From the NCBI GenBank assembly GCA_017849455.1, contig JAFIGX010000019.1, positions 1 to 64,000 on the forward strand: DNA of 64,000 nt. Reading direction: 5' to 3'. This DNA comes from Pseudobacter sp. (lineage in GTDB: Bacteria; Bacteroidota; Bacteroidia; Chitinophagales; Chitinophagaceae). Positions 17,064 through 25,866 of this stretch are shown here, one piece after another; positions within the stretch are counted from its first letter, which is position 1, and every line of letters starts with the position of its first letter. Both the position numbers and the translations under genes were made by a program. The notes under the pieces are model-generated. The model did no database searches. It was not told where the DNA came from and was given only the letters and a program-made list of their open reading frames with translations.

Positions 17064-17861
17064 TTATTTACAGGTATACTGGAATTTCCGGGTCAGTACC
17101 TGGGAAACATTACCACCAGGGTCCCTGTAAGTAGCAACAGAGCCAGTCACTTTTTTTGAATTATCTACTACGTAGGTTATTTCCACTGAATAACCACTGG
17201 AATTCCGATATGATTTCAATAGATATTTTCCGGCATAGATATCGTAAATACTGGCAGGCAGAAGATCATCCATTCCCATATTATTTTCAAAATTCAGATA
17301 TGCCAGGGAATGAAAGGGATTCAGGATATTGGTGTAGGTAAACTCCGTGATGGATCTAAGGGAATTATTATAACCGCTAAACGTCTTTATGCTGACGAGG
17401 TTCTTGTTGGCGTCGTAATACAGAGAATCGTATTCATAGATGCCGGTGCCACCGAATATTTCATAGATATTTACCCTGGCAAGAACCGTATCATCCTTGT
17501 ACTCCATGGAAACCCTGTTCACAGGGGCTTCCGCCGATGTGATCCTTCCTTTGCTGTTGCAAATAAAATCAGTAGTTGTTCCACCCCGAAGATTGAAGAA
17601 AGATGCCAGGAATCCATTGGCATCGTAACTGATCAGTGTGGTATCGTGGTGCGAAGAATCGATCCTGGCAGTTACCCGGTTCTGATCGTCATATTTAAAC
17701 AGGTAAACAGTATCACGAATACCAGTGCCCTGCACCATCCTTGTCAACCGGCAATCAGAAAGGTCCGTAGCTCCTGGGGGCTCAGTATCTTCAGCACTGA
17801 TCTCTTTCTGACAGGATGCCAATACAAATAATGCGGCCAAACTCATGTAAATAGCTTTCAT
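17064..17861 (-). CDS. Lipoprotein of unknown function, RHS/DUF4595-like beta repeats
   Basis: A 265-residue lipoprotein with lipobox LASC (Cys17) after a short signal (MKAIYMSLAALFVLASC). The mature part has repeated strands such as YLFKYDDQNRVTARIDS, LISYDANGFLASFFN and GIYEYDSLYYDANKNLVSIK. These resemble the beta-strand repeats of DUF4595 and RHS/YD-type proteins found as many paralogues in Bacteroidota. It is likely outer-membrane or surface anchored. Function unknown. Confidence 0.65.
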   Translation of the reverse strand: MKAIYMSLAALFVLASCQKEISAEDTEPPGATDLSDCRLTRMVQGTGIRDTVYLFKYDDQNRVTARIDSSHHDTTLISYDANGFLASFFNLRGGTTTDFICNSKGRITSAEAPVNRVSMEYKDDTVLARVNIYEIFGGTGIYEYDSLYYDANKNLVSIKTFSGYNNSLRSITEFTYTNILNPFHSLAYLNFENNMGMDDLLPASIYDIYAGKYLLKSYRNSSGYSVEITYVVDNSKKVTGSVATYRDPGGNVSQVLTRKFQYTCK

Positions 17862-17941
17862 TCCAATACTTTTTTAAAAATGGTAAATACTGTTTTTTCG
17901 AAAGAATGATTGGAATAAATATAGGGAGCGCTTACCCGTTC

Positions 17942-19057
17942 TTACTGATGATCCCTGATCATCGCAATGAAATCATCGAACAGGTAACGGCTATCGTGCG
18001 GGCCCGGCGTGCTTTCCGGATGGTATTGCACAGAGAAAGCAGGCTTGCCTTTCAGTCGGATACCTTCGATGGAATCGTCATTGAGGTTCACGTGGGTCAC
18101 TTCCACATGGCTGGCTTTCTGGATCGCCTTGGGGTCGACGCCGAAGCCATGGTTCTGTGTGGTCACCTCACATTTGCCGGTGAGCAGGTTCTTGACAGGG
18201 TGGTTGAGCCCCCTGTGGCCATGGTGCATTTTGAAAGTAGGTATATCACTGGCCAATGCCAGGAGTTGGTGGCCCAGGCAGATGCCGAAGGTGGGCTTAT
18301 TTTCCTTCAATACTTCCTTTACTGTTTCGATGGCATAGTCCATGGCGGCCGGGTCGCCGGGGCCATTGGAGATGAAATAGCCATTGGCAGGAAATGTCTT
18401 CAATTCCTTGATGGTGGTTTTGGCAGGGAATACTTTCAGATAAGCGCCCCTGTCGACCATACACTGCAGGATATGTTGTTTGGTGCCATAATCGAGCACC
18501 GCGATCTTCACATCGGAGTTGGCATCGCCCATGGTATAGGCTTCTTTCGTGCTCACCAGGCTGGCAAGCTCGAGGCCATCCATGCCAGGGGTTTTGGTCA
18601 GTTCTTTCTTCAGTTCTTCTATGTCGAGGATCTCGGAGGAGATGATACAGTTCATGGCCCCTTTCTCGCGGACATGTGTCACGAGGGCGCGGGTGTCGAT
18701 ACCTTCGATGCACACGATATTATTGGCCTGCAGCCAGGTTTCGAGAGAGCCATTCGCCAGCTTACGGGAGTACTGCGCTTCAAGGTTACGGGCGATCAGG
18801 CCGCGGATCTTCACACTGTCCGATTCCACTTCATCATCCTTGATGCCGTAGTTGCCTACGTGCACATTGTTCATGATGATGATCTGTCCATAATAGCTGG
18901 GATCGGTAAATACTTCCTGGTAGCCGGTCATTCCGGTGTTGAAACAGATCTCGCCGGTGGTGGTGCCGATCTTGCCAAATGCTTTACCATGATGAACAGT
19001 GCCATCTTCCAGGAGGAGGATAGCGGGTCTTTGAAGAGGAGTAGACATGTTTTTCAA
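17942..19057 (-). CDS. carA: Carbamoyl-phosphate synthase small subunit
   Basis: Glutamine amidotransferase subunit (371 residues) that delivers ammonia to CarB for arginine and pyrimidine synthesis. The N-terminal half is the CPSase small-chain domain (GTTTGEICFNTGMTGYQEVF). The C-terminal half is class I GATase, with the nucleophile Cys in GICLGHQLLAL and the His/Glu pair in VQYHPESTPGPHD. carB is not in the window. It follows the rplQ terminator, so it should have its own promoter, but none is clear in the 65 bp available. Confidence 0.95.
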   Translation of the reverse strand: MKNMSTPLQRPAILLLEDGTVHHGKAFGKIGTTTGEICFNTGMTGYQEVFTDPSYYGQIIIMNNVHVGNYGIKDDEVESDSVKIRGLIARNLEAQYSRKLANGSLETWLQANNIVCIEGIDTRALVTHVREKGAMNCIISSEILDIEELKKELTKTPGMDGLELASLVSTKEAYTMGDANSDVKIAVLDYGTKQHILQCMVDRGAYLKVFPAKTTIKELKTFPANGYFISNGPGDPAAMDYAIETVKEVLKENKPTFGICLGHQLLALASDIPTFKMHHGHRGLNHPVKNLLTGKCEVTTQNHGFGVDPKAIQKASHVEVTHVNLNDDSIEGIRLKGKPAFSVQYHPESTPGPHDSRYLFDDFIAMIRDHQ

Positions 19058-19122
19058 AAAAAGTTTTGCAAAGAAAAAGAATTATTGAATGTGAATAACA
19101 GTTAATTGTTCACAGGAGGCTC

Positions 19123-19150
19123 AAAAAAAGCCCCGGCATTCGCCGGGGCC
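19123..19150 (-). terminator. Rho-independent terminator after rplQ
   Basis: On the minus strand GCCCCGGC-GAAT-GCCGGGGC forms an 8-bp GC stem with a 4-nt loop, followed by seven T residues (plus-strand A tract 19123-19129). It lies about 27 nt past the rplQ stop and closes the ribosomal operon before carA. Confidence 0.92.
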
Positions 19151-19176
19151 TCGTATTGATCAGTTCAATCATTTCT

Positions 19177-19665
19177 TTATTCGGCTGATTTTTCTTCGGA
19201 AGCGGCACCTGCCCCGTCGGCAGTCTTGGCTTTCTTGGCGCCTGTTCTGCTACGACGTGTTTTCCTGGCTGCTTCTTTAGCTTCGCCTTTGCCTTTACCG
19301 TAGATCTCGTTGAAATCAACCAGCTCGATCAGGGCCTGTTCTGCATTATCACCGAGGCGGATACCCAGTTTGATGATACGGGTATAACCACCGGGACGGC
19401 CGCCTATTTTCTCAGCGATGGTGCTGAACAGTTCGGTAACCGCTTCTTTATCCTGCAGGTAGCTGAATACCACACGACGCTGGTGCGTGGTGTTCTCCTT
19501 GGCCTTGGTGATCAGCGGCTCGATATAGGTGCGCAATGCTTTGGCTTTGGCCAGCGTAGTTACGATACGTTTGTGTACGATAAGCTGGGAAGCCATATTG
19601 CTCAGCAATGCTTTTCTATGGGAGGCCGTTCTGCCCAGGTTGTTGATCTTGTCTCCGTGACGCAT
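19177..19665 (-). CDS. rplQ: 50S ribosomal protein L17
   Basis: Ribosomal protein of 162 residues. The first about 118 match L17 ([23 protein letters not shown]). The rest is an Ala/Lys-rich extension ([27 protein letters not shown] is its start), common in Bacteroidota. It is the last gene of the alpha-type operon, 61 nt after rpoA, and is followed by a strong terminator. Confidence 0.96.
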   Translation of the reverse strand: MRHGDKINNLGRTASHRKALLSNMASQLIVHKRIVTTLAKAKALRTYIEPLITKAKENTTHQRRVVFSYLQDKEAVTELFSTIAEKIGGRPGGYTRIIKLGIRLGDNAEQALIELVDFNEIYGKGKGEAKEAARKTRRSRTGAKKAKTADGAGAASEEKSAE

Positions 19666-19726
19666 GACTTTTGTTTTTATTCCCTCACACCGTGTCAGGA
19701 ATTGTGAGGTACTTGTTTAGATTGAA

Positions 19727-20728
19727 TTACAGTTCTTCTTTATCGAGACCCAGTTTGCTGAGGTCCATTCCGAAGTGCAGACCTCTTTCGGCCAGCACCT
19801 GCTCGATCTCGGCCAGTGATTTCTGACCGAAATTGCGGAATTTCATCAGGTCTTCCTGCTCATATTGAACGAGCTCGCTGAGAGAGTTGATCTTGGCGGC
19901 TTTCAGACAGTTGAAAGCGCGAACAGACAGATCGAGGTCTTCCAGCGGGGTCTTCAGGATCTTGCGCAGTTGAAGCATCTGCTCATCCACCACATCCTCT
20001 TTCTTGTCTTCCTTGTTGTCGAAAGTGATGTTCTCATCGGTGATGATCATCAGGTGTTGGATCAGGATGCGGCTGGCTTGTTTTACAGCTTCTTCAGGAT
20101 GAATGGTACCATCGGTGGTAACGTCCATCACCAGTTTCTCATAATCGGTGCGCTGTTCAACACGCGTATTCTCGATGGCGTATTTCACATTCTTGATAGG
20201 TGTGAAGATGGCGTCTGTAGGGATATATCCGAACGGGGCATCTTTCACCTTGTTCTCTTCAGCAGGAACGTAACCGCGACCTTTGGAGATCGTCAGTTCC
20301 ATATCGAGCTTGGCAGAGGTATCGAGGGTGCAGATCAGCAGCTCGGGGTTCATGATCTCGAAGCTTTGGGTAGCTTCGCCGATCATGCCGGCTGTGAGCT
20401 CGTTCTTGTTCTTAATGCTGAGGGTGATCTTTTCCTGACCGATCTCATGTTCCACTTTCTTTTTGAAGCGGACCTGTTTCAGGTTCAGGATGATCTCCAG
20501 TACATCTTCTGTAATGCCCTTGATGGTAGCGAATTCATGATCCACCCCTTCAATCCGGATACCCACGATCGCATACCCTTCCAGTGAACTGAGCAATACC
20601 CTGCGCAGGGCATTACCGATGGTTACACCGAAACCGGGTTCCAACGGGCGAAACTCGAATTGAGCTTCGAATTCCGTTGCTTTCTGCAAAACGATTTTGT
20701 CTGGCTTTTGGAAATTTAAAATGGCCAT
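19727..20728 (-). CDS. rpoA: RNA polymerase alpha subunit
   Basis: A 333-residue alpha subunit. The N-terminal dimerisation domain (about 1-235; EPGFGVTIGNALRRVLLSSLEGYA) assembles the enzyme. The linker is followed by the C-terminal domain (about 260-325; LRKILKTPLEDLDLSVRAFNCLKAAKI... LMKFRNFGQKSLAEIEQVL), which contacts promoters and regulators. It lies between rpsD and rplQ as usual. Confidence 0.97.
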   Translation of the reverse strand: MAILNFQKPDKIVLQKATEFEAQFEFRPLEPGFGVTIGNALRRVLLSSLEGYAIVGIRIEGVDHEFATIKGITEDVLEIILNLKQVRFKKKVEHEIGQEKITLSIKNKNELTAGMIGEATQSFEIMNPELLICTLDTSAKLDMELTISKGRGYVPAEENKVKDAPFGYIPTDAIFTPIKNVKYAIENTRVEQRTDYEKLVMDVTTDGTIHPEEAVKQASRILIQHLMIITDENITFDNKEDKKEDVVDEQMLQLRKILKTPLEDLDLSVRAFNCLKAAKINSLSELVQYEQEDLMKFRNFGQKSLAEIEQVLAERGLHFGMDLSKLGLDKEEL

Positions 20729-20794
20729 ATTTTAAAATTTCGGTTTTTTTTGATGAAAAGTAAGAGTGCCGGGTGAGATCGTCTCACCTTCCCA

Positions 20795-21400
20795 TTACTT
20801 AGAATACAATTCAACAATCAACTGCTCCTTAATGTTCTCCGGAACGCTTTCACGCTCTGGGTAGGCCACGAAGGTGCCTGTCATTTCTGCTTCATTCCAG
20901 TCGAGCCAGCTAAATTTTGCATTTTTGCCGCGGAACTGGCCGGTAATGGATGCGTTGGTCTTGTCTTTTTCTTTGACACCGATCACATCGCCGGGTTTCA
21001 GTTGGAAAGAAGGTACATTCACCACTTCTCCGTTCACAGTGATATGCTTATGGGAAACCAACTGGCGGGCGCCCGGGCGGGAAGCTGCCAGGCCGAGGCG
21101 GTAAACCGCATTGTCTAACCGGGCTTCCAGCAGTTTCATGAGGATCTCACCGGTAGCGCCTTTACGACGGGATGCTTCCTCAAAAGTTTTGCGGAATTGT
21201 TTTTCCAATACACCGTAAGTGTATTTGGCTTTTTGCTTTTCCTTCAACTGCAGGGCATATTCACCCGGAGCTTTACGTTTGCGGGTAGGACCGTGCTGTC
21301 CGGGAGGATTGCTGTTCTTGCTCAGGTATTTGCCATTACCTAAAATGGGTTCGCCGAAAATGCGACAGATCCTTGTCTTTGGGCCTGTGTAACGTGCCAT
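20795..21400 (-). CDS. rpsD: 30S ribosomal protein S4
   Basis: S4 (201 residues) is a primary 16S rRNA-binding protein and, in many bacteria, the autoregulator of this operon. The S4 RNA-binding domain ([37 protein letters not shown]) is clear. The N-terminal zinc-binding cysteine cluster is absent (only one Cys near residue 12), so this is the zinc-independent form. A 152-nt gap with a family D hairpin separates it from rpsK. Confidence 0.97.
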   Translation of the reverse strand: MARYTGPKTRICRIFGEPILGNGKYLSKNSNPPGQHGPTRKRKAPGEYALQLKEKQKAKYTYGVLEKQFRKTFEEASRRKGATGEILMKLLEARLDNAVYRLGLAASRPGARQLVSHKHITVNGEVVNVPSFQLKPGDVIGVKEKDKTNASITGQFRGKNAKFSWLDWNEAEMTGTFVAYPERESVPENIKEQLIVELYSK

Positions 21401-21494
21401 AATTTGTTTGCTGATTTTTTGGTGACGGCATACGATCGGTAAAAATCATTAAAATAAATCGCATGCCCGGTTATGAATATGAGGTCTGATGCAG

Positions 21495-21548
21495 GAAGTC
21501 TGAAGTCAGATCGGAACCTCCGATTTCAAACAGCCAACTTCGGACTTC
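21495..21548. repeat. Palindromic repeat, family D, between rpsK and rpsD
   Basis: GAAGTCTGAAGT (21495-21506) pairs with ACTTCGGACTTC (21537-21548) at 11 of 12 positions. Inside, ATCGGA-ACC-TCCGAT forms a second stem. The outer arm ends 4 nt from the rpsK stop codon. On the plus strand it is followed by a T run; on the minus (transcribed) strand it would form a hairpin in the operon message. Confidence 0.75.
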
Positions 21549-21552
21549 GTTT

Positions 21553-21972
21553 TTATACTCTTCTCTTTTTAGGAGGGCGGCAGCCATTGTGCGGAAGTGG
21601 GGTTACGTCCTTGATCATCACCACTTCGATGCCGTTCTGTGCCAGGCCGCGGATAGCGCTCTCACGACCGGCCCCGGGGCCTTTTACGAAAACGTCCACT
21701 TTCTTCACACCGGCGTCGAATGCTGTTTTGGTAGCATCGGCAGAAGCCATCTGGGCTGCATACGGAGTGTTCTTCTTGGAACCCCTAAATCCCATTTTAC
21801 CGGCACTGCTCCAGGAGATCACCTGGCCGTTCTTGTTGGTAATGCTGATGATGAGGTTGTTGAAACTGGCGGTGATATGTGCATCGCCGTAGGAATCAAC
21901 TTTTACGATCCTTTTCTTCGCAGCGGCTTTCGCGCTGTTCCCTTTTGCATTGGGTGCTTGTGCTTTTGCCAT
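21553..21972 (-). CDS. rpsK: 30S ribosomal protein S11
   Basis: S11 (139 residues) of the small-subunit platform. The conserved [23 protein letters not shown] and [13 protein letters not shown] motifs and the C-terminal [11 protein letters not shown] are present. The N-terminus is a short Ala/Lys-rich extension. The 175-nt gap to rpsM is unusually long for this operon and holds several hairpins. Confidence 0.97.
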   Translation of the reverse strand: MAKAQAPNAKGNSAKAAAKKRIVKVDSYGDAHITASFNNLIISITNKNGQVISWSSAGKMGFRGSKKNTPYAAQMASADATKTAFDAGVKKVDVFVKGPGAGRESAIRGLAQNGIEVVMIKDVTPLPHNGCRPPKKRRV

Positions 21973-21997
21973 AATTCTTTACAGGTAATCTTTCTCT

Positions 21998-22142
21998 TTT
22001 AAAAATGGCTCACCGGAGTGAGTGGGACCGATCCTCCTGCTGACCGGGCTATCCGGCATCGATCCAAGTTGAAGGCGCATGATCACTCCTGCGCCTGGTC
22101 TATGGTGAATAAACAGTAAAAGACGCAATGGATTGCGTCTTT
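21998..22142 (-). promoter_or_regulatory. Structured rpsM-rpsK intergenic RNA candidate
   Basis: The gap holds successive inverted repeats: AAAGACGCAAT-2 nt-ATTGCGTCTTT (22119-22142, perfect 11-bp stem), GGCGCA...TGCGCC (about 22075-22102), an interrupted CGATC...GATCG region, and CTCAC-CGGA-GTGAG (about 22010-22023). There is no T run after the first hairpin on the minus strand, so it is not a normal terminator. A ribosomal-protein autoregulatory site or processing site is possible. Function is inference. Confidence 0.5.
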
Positions 22143-22147
22143 ACAAT

Positions 22148-22528
22148 TTATTTCTTAGCGGCTTTCTTCTTACCGGCTACCGTTTTACGCTTACCTTTCC
22201 TGGTACGGCTGTTGGTACGAGTACGTTGACCACGAACGGGCAATCCTTTACGATGGCGCAATCCGCGATAGCAGGCGATATCGAGCAAACGCTTGATGCT
22301 CATCTGCACTTCAGAACGTAACTGTCCTTCCACTTTGAACTCATTGGTAATGATATTACGGATAGCATTCAGTTCATCGTCGTTCCAGGCGTGAACTTTC
22401 TTATTATGATCAATACCAGCTTTGTCCAGGATGTACTTGGCAGTAGAGGGGCCGATACCATAGATATAGGTAAGGCCGATCTCTCCTCTTTTATTTTTTG
22501 GTAAGTCTACACCGGCAATACGTGCCAT
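22148..22528 (-). CDS. rpsM: 30S ribosomal protein S13
   Basis: S13 (126 residues) of the 30S head, contacting tRNA and L5/L31. [19 protein letters not shown], the helix-two-turn-helix region and [18 protein letters not shown] are all present. It follows rpmJ by 45 nt. Confidence 0.97.
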   Translation of the reverse strand: MARIAGVDLPKNKRGEIGLTYIYGIGPSTAKYILDKAGIDHNKKVHAWNDDELNAIRNIITNEFKVEGQLRSEVQMSIKRLLDIACYRGLRHRKGLPVRGQRTRTNSRTRKGKRKTVAGKKKAAKK

Positions 22529-22573
22529 ATTCGATTTCTGATTTAAATTTTACGATGTTGATTGTCAACAGGC

Positions 22574-22690
22574 TTAACCCTGACGCTGCTTGAAGCGGGG
22601 ATTCTTCTTGTTGATCACATACAGACGGCCTTTTCTCCTCACGATCTTGCAATCGGCGCTGCGCTTTTTAATGGATGCTCTAACTTTCAT
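22574..22690 (-). CDS. rpmJ: 50S ribosomal protein L36
   Basis: A 38-codon gene read directly from the sequence: it begins [20 protein letters not shown] and ends NPRFKQRQG before TAA at 22576-22574. Only one cysteine is present and the zinc-ribbon ligands are otherwise replaced, so it is the zinc-independent type of L36. It sits between infA (50 nt) and rpsM (45 nt), its standard place. Confidence 0.95.
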   Translation of the reverse strand: MKVRASIKKRSADCKIVRRKGRLYVINKKNPRFKQRQG

Positions 22691-22740
22691 CTCTCTGAAT
22701 TTTATAAATTGTTATTGTATCAACGCAATAATTTGCGCCT

Positions 22741-22959
22741 TTACTTATACCTGAAAATTATTCTTCCCCTCGACAGATCGTAAGGGCTCATCTCAACCCC
22801 CACTTTATCGCCCGGTAAAATACGGATGTAATTCATGCGCATCTTTCCGGAGATGGTGGCCAAAATCTCGTGGCCGTTTTCCAACTTCACCTTGAACATA
22901 GCGTTGGACAAGGCTTCCGTGATTTTTCCATCTTGTTTAATTAGCGGTTGTTTACCCAT
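22741..22959 (-). CDS. infA: Translation initiation factor IF-1
   Basis: A 72-residue OB-fold protein that binds the 30S A site. [22 protein letters not shown] and [29 protein letters not shown] are signature segments. It is the first gene of the ribosomal operon here, with a -7 box TATCTTTG upstream. secY and map, which usually precede infA in this phylum, are absent. Confidence 0.97.
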   Translation of the reverse strand: MGKQPLIKQDGKITEALSNAMFKVKLENGHEILATISGKMRMNYIRILPGDKVGVEMSPYDLSRGRIIFRYK

Positions 22960-22976
22960 ACACGTTTAAGGAGGCG

Positions 22977-22984
22977 CAAAGATA
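22977..22984 (-). promoter_or_regulatory. Promoter -7 box of the infA operon
   Basis: TATCTTTG on the minus strand fits TAnnTTTG and lies 17 nt upstream of the infA ATG. A -33 TTTG is not well matched. It would make infA the first gene of a separate alpha-type operon. Confidence 0.55.
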
Positions 22985-23089
22985 GGATAATCAGCCAGAA
23001 ATATGAAAAAAATGGCTAAAATTTTCCATATCACCGGGAAAGCTGACTGGTCCGGCCCTTTTTTAACCCTTTATAACCGGTAAAATTGC

Positions 23090-23488
23090 TCAGGCGGGGT
23101 TTAATTCTACCTTGGTCATTTGATAATAGTGGTTCTGAAGCTCATGCACATTGATCGCCTGGTGGAGATGCCTGCGATCCTCCCGCCACCAGATCTCCAT
23201 GTTATTCCAGTTACCTTTCTGGGGCAATAACACCCGGAATGAATCCCGCATGTACTTTACAGAGCCATCTCCATTCTCATGTTTGTGGAAACCAAGCTTT
23301 AAGAGCTGGTTTTCATTCAGGGGGATGGGGTACAGATGGTCGGGAGTGAACCAGAATTCCTGAACATCGGTCTCCACGCAGACCTCTTTATCTTCCCTGT
23401 TCAGTTCTTTTACCACGCCTTCCCATTGCTGGCCTTCATATTCGGCCATAACGATGTCTCCTGGCTTTAGTTCTGAAAGTTTGATCAT
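23090..23488 (-). CDS. Conserved hypothetical protein with SH3-like N-terminus
   Basis: A 132-residue cytoplasmic protein with no signal peptide. The N-terminus LKPGDIVMAEYEGQQWEGVV resembles a small SH3/KOW-like barrel, and DLYPIPL-type turns follow (HLYPIPLNENQLLKLGF). The C-terminal half is rich in Trp and His (WNNMEIWWREDRRHLHQAINVHELQNHYYQ is its core region). A promoter is plausible (TTTG, 20 bp, TAAATTCG). I do not recognise the family; proteins of this pattern occur as single copies in Chitinophagaceae, to my recollection. Confidence 0.65.
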   Translation of the reverse strand: MIKLSELKPGDIVMAEYEGQQWEGVVKELNREDKEVCVETDVQEFWFTPDHLYPIPLNENQLLKLGFHKHENGDGSVKYMRDSFRVLLPQKGNWNNMEIWWREDRRHLHQAINVHELQNHYYQMTKVELNPA

Positions 23489-23566
23489 ACTGGCAGCAGT
23501 TTTTGTGAATTCCGAATTTAACCAATGCCGCCGAAAATGTCAAATTATTTAATTGTGGAGAGGGTA

Positions 23567-23683
23567 GGGAGTTAGCAGTGGGCAATTGGCAATTGGCAGT
23601 CGGTAGTTGCGTACTTTAATAGTGACTATTCGAAATTCGGGGGTTCTCAACTGCCCACTGCCAATTGCCCACTGTTAACTCCC
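23567..23683. repeat. Dispersed palindromic element, family A, copy 3
   Basis: Left arm 23567-23609 and right arm 23648-23683 form a long imperfect palindrome. The outermost 23 nt (GGGAGTTA[G/A]CAGTGGG...) match with one difference. The loop contains AATAGT and CGAAATTC at the same relative places as in the copy at 12269-12391. The right arm ends exactly at the base before the stop codon of the aldo/keto reductase gene (23684-23686). Confidence 0.85.
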
Positions 23684-24673
23684 TCAAAGTCCGCTTTCAG
23701 CCAGCTTCTCCCCGATGAACCGGAGATTCTCGGCGGAGAGCTGTACATCGATGGCGCCTGCGTTCTGAACGGCCTGCTCCGCATTCCTCGCCCCTACCAG
23801 CGCCACGGTGATGCCGGGCTGCTCGATGGTCCAGCGGATCACCAACTGGGCCAGGGTCGCATTTTTCGATTCGGCCAGCGGCTTCAGTTTGTCGAGGAAG
23901 CTGTTCACTTTGCGGATATTCTCTTCCGTATAGAAGCGGTTCCCTTCACGGGTATCGCCTTCACCGAACCGGTGCCCGGGTTTGATCTTTCCGGTGAGCA
24001 GTCCGCGTTGCAAAGGGCTATAGGCTATGATCGATTTTTTATGGCTGACGGCATAGGGCACCAGTTCCTTCTCTATATCGCGCAGCACCATGCTGTAAGG
24101 CACCTGGTCGGAGGCGAGGCTGATAGTCTGCTCCGCTTCTTTCATCTGTCCGGTCGAATAATTGCAGACGCCTGCGGCCCTGATCTTGCCCTCCTGTTTC
24201 AATTGAACCAGCGCTTCCATGGTCTCTGCAATGGGCGCCGAAGTGGTGGGCCAGTGGAGCTGGAAAAGATCGATATAATCCGTGTTCAATCTGCGCAGGC
24301 AATCCTCACATTCTTTGATCACGCTGGCTTTGGTGGCCAGTTTGTACATATCGAACGGTTTGCCGTCATTGTCGCGGGTGTTGAAATAAAATTCGCCTTC
24401 CTGCACATCCCACCGCAAACCGAATTTGGTGAGCAGTTGAACTTTTTCACGCGGAATATGCTCCAGCGCTTCTGCCACTATTTCTTCACTGAGCCCCTGC
24501 CCGTAAGCAGGCGCCGTATCGATGCTCGTTACACCGAGATCATAGGAGGCCCTGATCGCTTTTACTGCATCCTTCCTGTTGGCCCCGCCCCACATCCAGC
24601 CACCAATGGCCCATGCGCCAAATGTGATGGCAGATAACCGGATGTCCGTTTCCCCCAGCTTTCTGTATTCCAT
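23684..24673 (-). CDS. Aldo/keto reductase
   Basis: NAD(P)H-dependent oxidoreductase of 329 residues with a TIM barrel. The catalytic Asp-Tyr-Lys-His pattern is visible: SIDTAPAYGQGLSEE (Asp, Tyr), QLLTKFGL (Lys) and DLFQLHWP (His). SPLQRGLLTGK and the late cofactor site VALVGARNAEQ are typical of the YajO/IolS-like group. The substrate is unknown. A -7 box TAAATTTG lies at 24691-24698. The stop codon directly abuts a family A palindrome. Confidence 0.92.
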   Translation of the reverse strand: MEYRKLGETDIRLSAITFGAWAIGGWMWGGANRKDAVKAIRASYDLGVTSIDTAPAYGQGLSEEIVAEALEHIPREKVQLLTKFGLRWDVQEGEFYFNTRDNDGKPFDMYKLATKASVIKECEDCLRRLNTDYIDLFQLHWPTTSAPIAETMEALVQLKQEGKIRAAGVCNYSTGQMKEAEQTISLASDQVPYSMVLRDIEKELVPYAVSHKKSIIAYSPLQRGLLTGKIKPGHRFGEGDTREGNRFYTEENIRKVNSFLDKLKPLAESKNATLAQLVIRWTIEQPGITVALVGARNAEQAVQNAGAIDVQLSAENLRFIGEKLAESGL

Positions 24674-24690
24674 ATACTTTTTTTGTGGGG

Positions 24691-24698
24691 CAAATTTA
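24691..24698 (-). promoter_or_regulatory. Promoter -7 box of the aldo/keto reductase gene
   Basis: TAAATTTG on the minus strand fits TAnnTTTG and lies 17 nt before the ATG. No -33 TTTG occurs at 18-20 bp. Confidence 0.45.
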
Positions 24699-24729
24699 CC
24701 GGATCGACCAAAGATTTCTGGTTAATTTA

Positions 24730-25848
24730 TTATGCTCTTTTCCTGTAATTGATCACTGCCGATCCATTCAGCACTACGGCAAATCCCAGGATGGTAAGGA
24801 GGTGATACCTGATATCGAATAAACTGCTGCCCTTGAGGATCACCATCCTCATTACTTCAATGAAATAGCTTACCGGGTTTATTTTGGTGATGGCCTGCGC
24901 CCAGGCAGGCATGCTGTCGATCGAAGTGAATAGTCCGCCCAGCAGGATGAAGACCATCATGATGAAAAAAGATAAGAGCATGGCCTGTTGCTGGCTGCCG
25001 GTGTAGGTAGAGACCAGCAGGCCAAGACCAAGCACAGCAAGCAGGTACAGGGCAGCAAAGCAATAGATCGTGAGAAAACTTCCCACCGGGGTGATGCCAT
25101 AGATCACCCTGGCAAGGGTCAGGCCGATGGTCAGCATGGCCAATCCCAGTATCCAGAACGGGATCAGCTTGCCCAAAATAAAATGGACCTTCCTCACAGG
25201 CGTAACATTGATCTGTTCGATCGTACCGATCTCTTTTTCTTTCACGATGTTCAGAGAAGTGAGAAAAGCGCCCACCATCGTTACCAGGCTCACCAGGATG
25301 CCCGGCACCATGAAATATTTATAATTCAGCAATGGATTGAACCAGTTGGAAGAAGTGATCTCGATATTCTGTTCTGCGCTGAACCGGGGGAACTGCACCC
25401 ATTTCAGGCGCACCTCCCTGTTATAGTCCTGGATGATGCTTCGCAGGTAAGCCGCGCCCAGGTTGGCTTTGGTGCCATTGATGGCGTTGACCGCCATGAA
25501 AAGGGTGGATTGGTCCTCTTTCACCAGTTCCTTTTCGAAAGATGCCGGTATTTCGAGGATCAGGTCGGAACGGTCCTTCTCCACTTCATGCAGGGCGCTG
25601 TTATAGGAGCTGGAATAATCGTTCAATTGAAAATAACCGGAAGCCGTGATCTTTTCCCTCAATTGACGCGAATACTTGGAGTGATCGTGGTCCACCACGC
25701 TGAGCCTGATATTTTTTACTTCATAATCGGCGGCCCAGGGAAGCACCAGGAGTTGGATCACCGGTACGAGGAAGATGATCCGCAGGATGGCCGGATCGCG
25801 GAAGATCTGGCGGAATTCCTTTTGCAGTAAAAATTTTAGTGTGCGCAT
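24730..25848 (-). CDS. ABC-2 type efflux permease (second)
   Basis: Membrane permease of 372 residues of the YbhR/YhhJ type. One N-terminal helix is followed by a large periplasmic loop (about 45-175), then five to six helices from about 178 on; EKEIGTIEQINVTPV is the typical coupling segment and a GLFTSIDSMPAWAQ loop follows. It is the last gene of a seven-gene efflux operon and probably forms a heterodimer with the upstream permease (18 nt gap). Confidence 0.9.
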   Translation of the reverse strand: MRTLKFLLQKEFRQIFRDPAILRIIFLVPVIQLLVLPWAADYEVKNIRLSVVDHDHSKYSRQLREKITASGYFQLNDYSSSYNSALHEVEKDRSDLILEIPASFEKELVKEDQSTLFMAVNAINGTKANLGAAYLRSIIQDYNREVRLKWVQFPRFSAEQNIEITSSNWFNPLLNYKYFMVPGILVSLVTMVGAFLTSLNIVKEKEIGTIEQINVTPVRKVHFILGKLIPFWILGLAMLTIGLTLARVIYGITPVGSFLTIYCFAALYLLAVLGLGLLVSTYTGSQQQAMLLSFFIMMVFILLGGLFTSIDSMPAWAQAITKINPVSYFIEVMRMVILKGSSLFDIRYHLLTILGFAVVLNGSAVINYRKRA

Positions 25849-25866
25849 AGGCGTTATTTTTTGGTA

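Noticed and set aside
17906..19105. 399-codon open frame on the plus strand over carA
   Set aside because: It is the antisense shadow of carA, whose amidotransferase motifs are unmistakable; the plus-strand reading has no recognisable domain.
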